From positions 1,636,599-1,700,598 of the forward strand of contig NZ_JADZLQ010000001.1 of NCBI RefSeq assembly GCF_015905305.1: a stretch of DNA of 64,000 nt, read 5' to 3'. This document shows positions 56,408 to 64,000 of this stretch, in pieces; the stretch's first letter is position 1, and every line of letters starts with the position of its first letter. Under the pieces are notes generated by a model that worked only from the letters and a program-made list of their open reading frames with translations, made no database searches and was not told the origin of the DNA. The DNA is from Pinirhizobacter soli (GTDB taxonomy: Bacteria > Pseudomonadota > Gammaproteobacteria > Xanthomonadales > Rhodanobacteraceae). The position numbers and the translations under genes were made by a program.

Positions 56408-59113
56408 TCAACCGGTGTTCTGCAACCCCTGCGACACGCCGTTGACACAAGCTACCAACGCCCCGAGCAGGTCATCTTCCTTCGATCCCGCCTCGCGCCA
56501 GCGCCGAAGCAGGTCAACCTGCAGCACGCTCATCGGATCGACATAGGGATTGCGTAGGCGGATGGATACCGCAAGCCGCGGCTCATCGTGCAATAGGCCC
56601 GGGGCGCCGCGCAGTTTCAATACCCATAGCAGCGTTCGCTCGAACTCACTGCGGATCATGCCGAAGAAAGTGTCGTGCAGGTCGCCGGATAATTTCGAGA
56701 ATGCCTCGGCGATGTCGAGGTCCGCCTTGGCCAGCACCATCTCAACGTCCGCCAGCATGCTGCGGAAGAACGGCCAGTCGGCGGCCATCTGCTTGAGCGC
56801 CTCTTCCCCCTGCTCCGAGGCCACCGCTTCCAGGCCCGCGCCAAGCCCATACCAACCGGTAAGCACGGCCCGGCATTGGGTCCAGGCGAATACCCAGGGG
56901 ATGGCGCGCAAATCCTGCACGCCCTTCATGCTGCGGCGGCGCGACGGGCGCGAACCCAAAGTCATGTGCTCGATCACGTCGATCGGGGTGGCCGCACGGA
57001 AGTAGTCGACGAACCGCGGCGTCTCGACAAACTGGCGATAGGCCGTGCGACTGCGTGCCGATACGTCGGCCATCACCGCGCGCCAGGTGGCCTCGCGCGG
57101 CTCGGCATCGCGAGGCCGCAGCGACGCCAGCAACACCGCGCCCACCGTCTGCTCCAGGTTGCGCACGGCAAGCGCGCGCACGCCGTACTTGCGATGGATC
57201 ACTTCACCCTGTTCGGTCACGCGCAACACGCCCGCCACCGAACCGCGCGGAGAGGACATCAACGCATTGGTGATGCGCGAACCACCGCGGCTTGCCGAAC
57301 CACCACGGCCATGGAAGAAGGAAACGACGATGCCCGCCTCCTGCGCTACCTCCATCAGCTCCACCTGGGCGCGCTGCAGGCTCCAGCGCGACGCCACCGT
57401 GCCGCCATCCTTGCCGCTATCGGAATAGCCCAGCATCACCCATTGACGATCGCCGCGGCGGGCAAGGTGCGCCCGGTAGACCGGGTCTGCCAGCAGCGCG
57501 CGAAGCGTGTCGGGGCCAGCGGCCAGGTCATCGATGGTTTCGAAAAGAGGCGCCACGTCCAGTGGCACGCCGCCGTCCTCGAGCATGCCGCCCAGGCGCG
57601 CCAAGGCCAGTACCGCCAGCACGTCGGCGGCACTGCGCGCCATGCTGATGATGTACAGGCCCGTCGCATCCACACCGTAGCGCCCGCGTGCCTGGGCCAG
57701 CGTGGCGAACACGGCTTTGAGCGAACGGGCCGCCTCATCGCCTTCGCCGGCGACGAAACTGCGCTCGCCCGAAGCGTAGGGACGCAGCAGCAAGGTGCGC
57801 TTGCCGGCGTCGTAGCCGGCAAAACCGCTGTCATCGAGCAGCGCGGAAAGCGCTTCGTCGTGCACGCTGGAGTCCTGCCGGACATCCAGCCGCGCCAGGT
57901 GGAAGCCGAACGTGCGCGCGCGCCACAGCACGCGCTGTACGGCATACGCACCGGCATGGGCGCCGCCGTGGCCAAGCAGGCTGTGCTCGACCAGGTCGAT
58001 GTCCTCGACAAAGGCCTGGGGCGATGGATAGGCCTCGCCATCGCCGTGCAGGGTTGCCTGCAGGCGTGCCTGGACCAGGGTCAGGAATGACCGGTAGGGC
58101 ATGTTCGCGTGGCGCGGGCGAATCGCCGCGGCGGCGGCAGGGAATTTCTCGCGGTAGGCCTCGAGCCGGCGAGCCAGTTTGCCGTCCACCTCCACCCGGC
58201 TATCGGTTTGGCTCAGCAGCCGCGCCAGTGCACCGATGTCCTGGATATAGCGCTCAAGCACATGCGTGCGCTGTGCGCCCAGCGAGGCTTCGATGGTATC
58301 GGCCCCCACGTTCGGGTTGCCGTCCATGTCGCCGCCGACCCAGGTGGCGAAGCGGAGCAGGCGCGGCACCGGCGCCTGGTTGTCATAGGCTTCGGCCAGC
58401 GCCTGGCCCATCGCCTCGTAAAGCGAGGGCAGTACGCGATAGATCGGCTGCGCCAGGTAGAAACCGACATGGTCGAATTCATCCTGCACGCTTGGACGCA
58501 CCGGCGATGCCTCGGCCGTCTGCCAGCCTGCCGACAGCGCCATCAGGATGCGGGCGTCGTCATCGCGGCGCTCCTGCGGCGTACGGGTGGGATCGAACTC
58601 ATCCACCAGGGCGCGAATGATCTCCTGCTCCTTTTCAAGCAGGGATCGACGCACGGCTTCGGTCGGATGGGCGGTGAACACCGGCTCGATGTCGACCCTG
58701 GCGAGCAGCGCCATCAACTCGTCCAGCGATACGCCCTGCGCCTTCAGCTGACCCAGCACCGCGGCCAGCGACTCCGGTTGGGGCGCCCCACCCTCGCGCT
58801 GGTAATCGCGACGGCGCCGGATGCGATGCACCCGTTCGGCGGTGTTGACGGCCTGGAAATAGGTGGCGAAGGCCCGAGCCAGAGCCTCGGCCTGCCCGGC
58901 CGGCAGGCCCGTCAGCAGCGTGCCCAGCACCTCCACGCCCTGCCCGCTGCGACGCCGGCCAATCGCTGCCGTACGGACGTGTTCGACCTGGTCGAAGAAG
59001 TCCTGGCCCTCCTGTTCGGCCAGCATCTGGCCAACCAGGGCGCCCAGGCGGCGCACGTCCTCTCTCAGGGGCCCGTCGTGGGGCAGGAATTCGGGGTCGC
59101 GGGGGGTTTCCAT
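56408..59113 (-). CDS. ppc: Phosphoenolpyruvate carboxylase
   Basis: PEPC makes oxaloacetate from phosphoenolpyruvate and bicarbonate to refill the TCA cycle. The open frame extends to 59263 across the ahcY leader, but the ATG at 59113 ([19 protein letters not shown]) gives 901 residues, close to the family. The catalytic histidine motif [14 protein letters not shown] and the glycine-rich loop [13 protein letters not shown] (usually GGSIGRGG; here Ala-Ser) are present. It is divergent from ahcY. Confidence 0.94.
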   Translation of the reverse strand: METPRDPEFLPHDGPLREDVRRLGALVGQMLAEQEGQDFFDQVEHVRTAAIGRRRSGQGVEVLGTLLTGLPAGQAEALARAFATYFQAVNTAERVHRIRRRRDYQREGGAPQPESLAAVLGQLKAQGVSLDELMALLARVDIEPVFTAHPTEAVRRSLLEKEQEIIRALVDEFDPTRTPQERRDDDARILMALSAGWQTAEASPVRPSVQDEFDHVGFYLAQPIYRVLPSLYEAMGQALAEAYDNQAPVPRLLRFATWVGGDMDGNPNVGADTIEASLGAQRTHVLERYIQDIGALARLLSQTDSRVEVDGKLARRLEAYREKFPAAAAAIRPRHANMPYRSFLTLVQARLQATLHGDGEAYPSPQAFVEDIDLVEHSLLGHGGAHAGAYAVQRVLWRARTFGFHLARLDVRQDSSVHDEALSALLDDSGFAGYDAGKRTLLLRPYASGERSFVAGEGDEAARSLKAVFATLAQARGRYGVDATGLYIISMARSAADVLAVLALARLGGMLEDGGVPLDVAPLFETIDDLAAGPDTLRALLADPVYRAHLARRGDRQWVMLGYSDSGKDGGTVASRWSLQRAQVELMEVAQEAGIVVSFFHGRGGSASRGGSRITNALMSSPRGSVAGVLRVTEQGEVIHRKYGVRALAVRNLEQTVGAVLLASLRPRDAEPREATWRAVMADVSARSRTAYRQFVETPRFVDYFRAATPIDVIEHMTLGSRPSRRRSMKGVQDLRAIPWVFAWTQCRAVLTGWYGLGAGLEAVASEQGEEALKQMAADWPFFRSMLADVEMVLAKADLDIAEAFSKLSGDLHDTFFGMIRSEFERTLLWVLKLRGAPGLLHDEPRLAVSIRLRNPYVDPMSVLQVDLLRRWREAGSKEDDLLGALVACVNGVSQGLQNTG

Positions 59114-59179
59114 GGGGTCGAAGGCCTGACACGCTGCAAAGCAGCAAGCATACCCAAACCGTGTCATATATCCGTTCAT

Positions 59180-59209
59180 ACGGAAGTCGAGATATAATCG
59201 GACTTCCGT
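59180..59209. promoter_or_regulatory. Inverted repeat flanking the ahcY -10 element
   Basis: ACGGAAGTC (59180-59188) and GACTTCCGT (59201-59209) are perfect 9-base arms. The 12-base centre contains a consensus -10 TATAAT at 59193-59198. Because transcription would start near 59205, the full repeat is not in the RNA, so a DNA operator is more likely than an RNA hairpin. No convincing -35 is seen. Confidence 0.65.
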
Positions 59210-59213
59210 TTTG

Positions 59214-59302
59214 CCCGTCGAGGGGCGCTGCGACCGACGGCCGATCCCACGCGATCGCCCCATGGCCAGGCTCGACGCGGCAGCTGCACAACGGCGCCCC
59301 CG
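59214..59302 (+). ncRNA. S-adenosylhomocysteine (SAH) riboswitch
   Basis: The leader of ahcY has the conserved blocks of the SAH riboswitch in order: CCCGTCGAGGGGCGCTGCGA, then CCAGGCTCGACG, then AACGGCGCCCCCG. The last can pair with the GGGGCGC of the first block to form the pseudoknot. This class turns on downstream genes when SAH accumulates, usually ahcY and methionine-cycle genes. It ends about 20 bases before the ahcY start. Confidence 0.88.
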
Positions 59303-59322
59303 TACCCAACCGGAGCTACGCC

Positions 59323-60753
<1,431 letters not shown>

Positions 60754-60777
60754 TCGTCTGGATATTCGCGTGAAAAA

Positions 60778-60805
60778 GAAAGGCGGCCTTCGGGTCGCCT
60801 TTTTT
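60778..60805 (+). terminator. Rho-independent terminator of ahcY
   Basis: AGGCGGCC-TTCG-GGTCGCCT (one G-T pair) followed by TTTTT, preceded by an A-rich stretch. Confidence 0.85.
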
Positions 60806-60928
60806 ATTCAGGCCAGTCGTCTGCATCCTACATACCGTGGGCAGTCCAGCATTCGGCGCCGGGTTATGCGTACCTGAAGTGCTGATCGAATCTGTCCGCG
60901 TCGCCCAATGCATGCGTGCAACATGAAA

Positions 60929-60949
60929 AAACGTGGATATCCCACGTTT
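60929..60949. promoter_or_regulatory. Palindrome in the metalloprotease leader
   Basis: AAACGTGG-ATATC-CCACGTTT, perfect 8-base arms, 17 bases before the ATG at 60966 and directly before the AAGGAA ribosome-binding site. It could be an operator or an RNA hairpin that controls access of ribosomes. Confidence 0.45.
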
Positions 60950-60965
60950 GAAAAGGAATTGCCGC

Positions 60966-62213
60966 ATGCACCCCTATCCGCGAAAGATCTGTTCGGTACT
61001 TCTGCTTGCACTGGCCCCCATCGCCTCTGCCGTGGCAAGCGATACCAGGGAGCTCTTCATGCCCATGCCCATGGCCGCACTGCAATCCGCGCAAGACCCC
61101 ACATTGAGCGCCATTCACGATGTGCCCGCTTACCACATGATCAACCGCGTCGCCGCCGATGCCGACGCATTGCGCGAAGACACCCCGGAAATTTACCTGT
61201 CGCTCGCCCCGCAGCTTCACGGTGCCGTCCGGCGGACACATGCGCAAACCCTACCCGATGGCAGTGCGGTCTGGCGCGGGCAATGGAGCGATGGCTCCTC
61301 GGCCCTCATGGGGCTCAACACACAACCGACGTGGTTTGAGGCCGCCAATGAGGTCACGCTGGTCAATCGTGGCGGGCGCATCACGGGTTCCGTTCGTGCA
61401 AATGGCCAGCTCTACGCGATCAGGCCCCTGGCTTCCGGCGGCCACGCGATCATTGCGGTCGCCGAAGACGACCTGCCGGGTGAGCTTCCGCCGCTGGAAA
61501 GCGTCGACACCTTGCCGATGGCCGGCGATGGACCCACGCTGGGTGAAAACTCGACCAACGACATCAACGCGCGCGTGATGATCGTATTCAGCGACAACGC
61601 CACCAGAGCCCTCGCCGATCCGATCGCCCTGGCCCACCTTGCCGTGGCCGAGACCAACGACGGATACGCCCGCAGCGGTGTGACTCATCGTCTGCAGATG
61701 ATCGACGCTGTCTATACCTCTGAATATAGGGATTCCGGCAGGCTGGGTACGGATCTTGGGCGCCTTACCAGTACCAATGATGGCTTCATCGACTGGATCC
61801 ACACGCTCAGAAACGAGAAGAAGGCGGACCTGGTGACGCTCATCACCGCTGGTGGCGACGCATGCGGTGTCGGCTATCTGAACTCCAATGCAGGCAGTGC
61901 ATTTACCGTCGCCACAAAAGACTGCGCTACCGGCTACTACAGCTATGGCCACGAATTGGGCCACAACTACGGGGCCACGCATGATCCCGCCGCCGGGCGC
62001 AACAACAACTACCCGTATGGACATGGTTTTCAGCACCTGGGCGCACGCCTGCGTACCGTCATGGCCTACGACTGCAGCGGCGGCTGCACGCGCGTGAACA
62101 TCTGGTCTGGTCCCAACAATCGCTGGAATGGCAATGTCATGGGCAATGCGCATGAATCGGACAATACGCGCGTGTTGAACGCTCGTGCGGGTACCGTCGG
62201 CAACTTCAGGTGA
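60966..62213 (+). CDS. Secreted zinc metalloprotease (metzincin, reprolysin-like/M72 type)
   Basis: A 415-residue exoprotease. The ATG at 60966 (AAGGAA upstream) gives a signal peptide with core ICSVLLLALAPIASAVAS. A propeptide-like region follows to about residue 195. The catalytic domain contains HELGHNYGATHD (residues 329-340: zinc ligands His329, His333, His339 and catalytic Glu330) and a Met-turn in RTVMAYDC. Cysteine pairs near GDACGVG, KDCATG and DCSGGC suggest disulphides. This pattern fits the peptidyl-Asp metallopeptidase group found in xanthomonads; the substrate preference is inferred only. It lies alone between two terminators. Confidence 0.88.
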   Translation: MHPYPRKICSVLLLALAPIASAVASDTRELFMPMPMAALQSAQDPTLSAIHDVPAYHMINRVAADADALREDTPEIYLSLAPQLHGAVRRTHAQTLPDGSAVWRGQWSDGSSALMGLNTQPTWFEAANEVTLVNRGGRITGSVRANGQLYAIRPLASGGHAIIAVAEDDLPGELPPLESVDTLPMAGDGPTLGENSTNDINARVMIVFSDNATRALADPIALAHLAVAETNDGYARSGVTHRLQMIDAVYTSEYRDSGRLGTDLGRLTSTNDGFIDWIHTLRNEKKADLVTLITAGGDACGVGYLNSNAGSAFTVATKDCATGYYSYGHELGHNYGATHDPAAGRNNNYPYGHGFQHLGARLRTVMAYDCSGGCTRVNIWSGPNNRWNGNVMGNAHESDNTRVLNARAGTVGNFR

Positions 62214-62283
62214 GCCTTAAGTCAGGTAACTCCCGTGTAAACCCGGCGGATGGATAGCAGTCATTTCCCCTGGGGGCTTGATG

Positions 62284-62320
62284 AAGGGGGCGTGCCAGGC
62301 ATGCCCCCCCTTATCTTTTC
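62284..62320 (+). terminator. Rho-independent terminator after the metalloprotease gene
   Basis: GGGGGCGTG-CCAGG-CATGCCCCC (one G-T pair) followed by a T-rich TTATCTTTTC. It ends the metalloprotease transcript before metF. Confidence 0.7.
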
Positions 62321-62337
62321 ATCTCAATACAAAGATA

Positions 62338-62343
62338 TATACT
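62338..62343 (+). promoter_or_regulatory. Possible metF -10 element
   Basis: TATACT lies 27 bases before the metF ATG at 62371; the -35 is weak. It overlaps an in-frame GTG (62344) that would otherwise be an alternative start, so that GTG is unlikely to be used. Confidence 0.4.
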
Positions 62344-62370
62344 GTGACGACTCCCTTCGACGGACCCCCC

Positions 62371-63210
62371 ATGGCCGCCATCAGCTTCGAGTTCTTCCCT
62401 CCCAAGACCGATGAACAGCGCGCCCAGCTCGATACCGCCGCTGGCCGCCTGGCTGCCTACGATCCGGACTACGTCTCGGTCACCTTCGGTGCCGGCGGGT
62501 CAACCTTGAGCTATACCGACCTGACCGTGCGTCATCTGCGCGAGGAACACGGTTTCAGCGTGGCGCCGCACTTGAGCTGCATGGGTGGCACCAAGGCGGA
62601 GATCGCCGCCTTGCTCGATGGCTACAAGGCCGGCGGCTGCAGGCGCATCGTGGCGCTGCGCGGCGACCTACCCTCGGGCATGGCAAGCCCGGGCGACTTC
62701 CGCTATGCCTCGGAACTGGTGTGCTTCATCCGCGAGCACAGCGGCGATCATTTCCACATCGAGGTGGCCGCCTACCCCGAGACTCATCCCCAAGCCGATG
62801 ACGCGCTGAAAGACCTGCGGCACTTTGGTGCCAAGGTCGCCTGCGGCGCCGACGGCGCGATCACCCAGTACTTCTTCAATGCCGACGCGTATTTCCGTTT
62901 CGTCGACGACGTGCGCAAGCTGGGCGTCACCATCCCCATCGTGCCCGGCATCATGCCGATCGCCAATTTCACCCAGCTGAGGCGGTTTTCCGAGGCCTGC
63001 GGTGCGGAAATCCCGCGCTGGCTGGTCAAGCGCATGCAGGCCCACGGCGACGACGCGGCGGCCACGCGCGAACTTGCGGCCGATGCGGTAGGCGAACTGT
63101 GCCAGCGCCTACTCGATGGCGGCGCGCCTGGCCTGCACTTCTATACGATCAACCGTGCCAAGGCCACGCAGGCGGTGCTGGCAAGGATCGGCATCCACGG
63201 CAAGGGATGA
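62371..63210 (+). CDS. metF: 5,10-methylenetetrahydrofolate reductase MetF
   Basis: MetF is the FAD enzyme that makes 5-methyltetrahydrofolate, the methyl donor for homocysteine remethylation. The ATG at 62371 begins MAAISFEFFPPKTDEQRA and gives 279 residues, near the usual length. Conserved parts are SVTFGAGGSTLSYTD, RIVALRGDLPSG, VAAYPETHPQADD and QYFFNADAYFRFVDD. With metK and ahcY nearby, three steps of the methyl cycle are encoded within 13.5 kb. The ribosome-binding site is poor. Confidence 0.95.
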   Translation: MAAISFEFFPPKTDEQRAQLDTAAGRLAAYDPDYVSVTFGAGGSTLSYTDLTVRHLREEHGFSVAPHLSCMGGTKAEIAALLDGYKAGGCRRIVALRGDLPSGMASPGDFRYASELVCFIREHSGDHFHIEVAAYPETHPQADDALKDLRHFGAKVACGADGAITQYFFNADAYFRFVDDVRKLGVTIPIVPGIMPIANFTQLRRFSEACGAEIPRWLVKRMQAHGDDAAATRELAADAVGELCQRLLDGGAPGLHFYTINRAKATQAVLARIGIHGKG

Positions 63211-63239
63211 CAAGGGCTGCAACCGGTTAGGCTTGGCTG

Positions 63240-63725
63240 ATGCGCCTTGCCTTCCTTGCCCTGCTTTTTCTTGGCCCAACGGCATTCGCCCAGGATGTCA
63301 TCCATCGCTGCGTCGCCGCCGACGGGCAATCGGTGTTCACCGACCAGCCTTGCCAGGCCCTCGGTGCCCAACCGGCGGCTCCCACACCGCAGCCGGGTGT
63401 CGCGGCCAACGTCGATCCAACGGCCACCTCGCTCGCGCCCACCTTGTGCGCCGCCGACCTCGATACGCTGCGCCAGGCCGTTGCCGATGCCTTCGCGGCC
63501 CGGGATGCCAACCGCCTGGGCGGCATCACCCTTTGGGAAGGCGGTCGTGAGGATGCCGTGGCCAGCCTTCGCCAGTGGGCGGGCCTGGTGCGCCAGCCGC
63601 TGCTGGCGGTGGAAGGTAACGAACACGACGGCCTGACGGTTCGTACATCGGGCAGTGGCGGCAGCAATGAAGCCCACTTTGGCCTGCGCCGGCGCTCCGG
63701 TTGCCTCTGGCTCGCCCCCGGCTGA
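63240..63725 (+). CDS. Secreted DUF4124 domain protein
   Basis: A 161-residue exported protein. A short signal peptide (MRLAFLALLFLGPTAFAQ) is followed by a DUF4124 module (VIHRCVAADGQSVFTDQPC, with the paired Cys), a Pro/Ala/Thr-rich spacer (about 40-70) and a C-terminal domain with one Cys pair possible (LCAADL, GCLWL). The function of the family is unknown. It is 29 bases after metF and may share its transcript. Confidence 0.85.
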   Translation: MRLAFLALLFLGPTAFAQDVIHRCVAADGQSVFTDQPCQALGAQPAAPTPQPGVAANVDPTATSLAPTLCAADLDTLRQAVADAFAARDANRLGGITLWEGGREDAVASLRQWAGLVRQPLLAVEGNEHDGLTVRTSGSGGSNEAHFGLRRRSGCLWLAPG

Positions 63726-63780
63726 TCCGGTAGCGATCAATCGGCCGGGTTAGAATAGGCGGTCCGATTGGAGAAGCCCA

Positions 63781-64000
63781 TGTCGCAGCAATACCCCGAG
63801 TGGATCTGGCAGAACGGTGCGATCAAGCCCTGGCCAGAGGCCACGGTGCACGTCATGGCGCATGCCCTGCACTACGGTTCGTCCGTGTTCGAAGGCATCC
63901 GCAGCTACGCCACGCCCGACGGCGCTGCGATCTTCCGGCTGACCGATCATTTAAAACGCCTGTACATGTCGGCGAAGATCTACGACATCGTCATCCCCTA
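63781..64000 (+). CDS. ilvE: Branched-chain amino-acid aminotransferase IlvE (3' end missing)
   Basis: The first 73 codons are present; the gene runs off the window. It starts at the ATG at 63781 with GGAG upstream. The N-terminus reads [20 protein letters not shown] and then [20 protein letters not shown] and [14 protein letters not shown], all typical of the fold-type IV PLP transaminase that makes Leu, Ile and Val. The catalytic lysine lies beyond the window. A TAGAAT at 63751-63756 may be the -10. Confidence 0.93.

Overview
This is a GC-rich chromosomal window from a gammaproteobacterium of the Xanthomonadales type, most likely close to Rhodanobacteraceae such as Luteibacter or Dyella. 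That placement is an inference. It rests on the gene order surA-pdxA-ksgA-apaG-apaH, a division/cell-wall (dcw) cluster with no murD between mraY and ftsW, a dciA gene between lpxC and an M23 peptidase/secA pair, an S-adenosylhomocysteine (SAH) riboswitch in front of ahcY, and an Oar-like TonB-dependent receptor. The window is almost entirely coding and chromosomal. No insertion sequence, integrase, CRISPR array, tRNA or rRNA was seen.

Layout. 1-4213 (+): surA (5' truncated), pdxA, ksgA, apaG, apaH. 4330-5166 (+): an unrecognised gene with visibly lower GC. 5273-9066 (-): secA and an M23 peptidase, divergent from dciA (9098-9577, +). 9869-26449 (-): lpxC, then the dcw cluster, transcribed mraZ-rsmH-ftsL-ftsI-murE-murF-mraY-ftsW-murG-murC-ddlB-ftsQ-ftsA-ftsZ. 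Almost every junction from rsmH to ftsA is a 4-base ATGA/GTGA overlap. The mraZ promoter carries four boxes at an exact 10-bp period, as expected for MraZ autoregulation. 26683-27044 (-): RNase P RNA. 27104-30292: rsmI (-) divergent from lpoA and yraN (+). 30496-33354: a large autotransporter with a Gly-Pro-Asp linker. 33363-35407: rhtC (-) and a nupC-type transporter (+). 35523-37004: an accessory pocket with a frameshifted gene and an unrecognised convergent gene. 37204-38887: a PepSY membrane protein with a Fur box in its promoter spacer, then a small isoprenylcysteine methyltransferase-family membrane protein. 38953-40279: dusB and a DUF427 gene. 40401-49534: a four-gene RND efflux operon (mdtA/B/C type plus a NodT-family outer-membrane factor). 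49706-63210: the SAM cycle genes metK, ahcY and metF, interspersed with an Oar-like receptor, uup, ppc and a secreted metalloprotease. 63240-64000: a DUF4124 protein and the start of ilvE.

How the parts work together. The dcw block, lpxC, lpoA and secA serve envelope growth, division and export; surA serves outer-membrane protein assembly. metK makes SAM, ahcY clears SAH, and metF supplies methyl-tetrahydrofolate for remaking methionine. The SAH riboswitch links ahcY expression to its substrate.

The window is mostly well-known biology. The parts least explained by known families are the orphan genes at 4330 and 35523-37004, the palindromes in front of several genes, a perfect 25-bp-arm inverted repeat after metK, a roughly 70-residue low-complexity insertion in the MdtC-type pump, and the collagen-like autotransporter linker.
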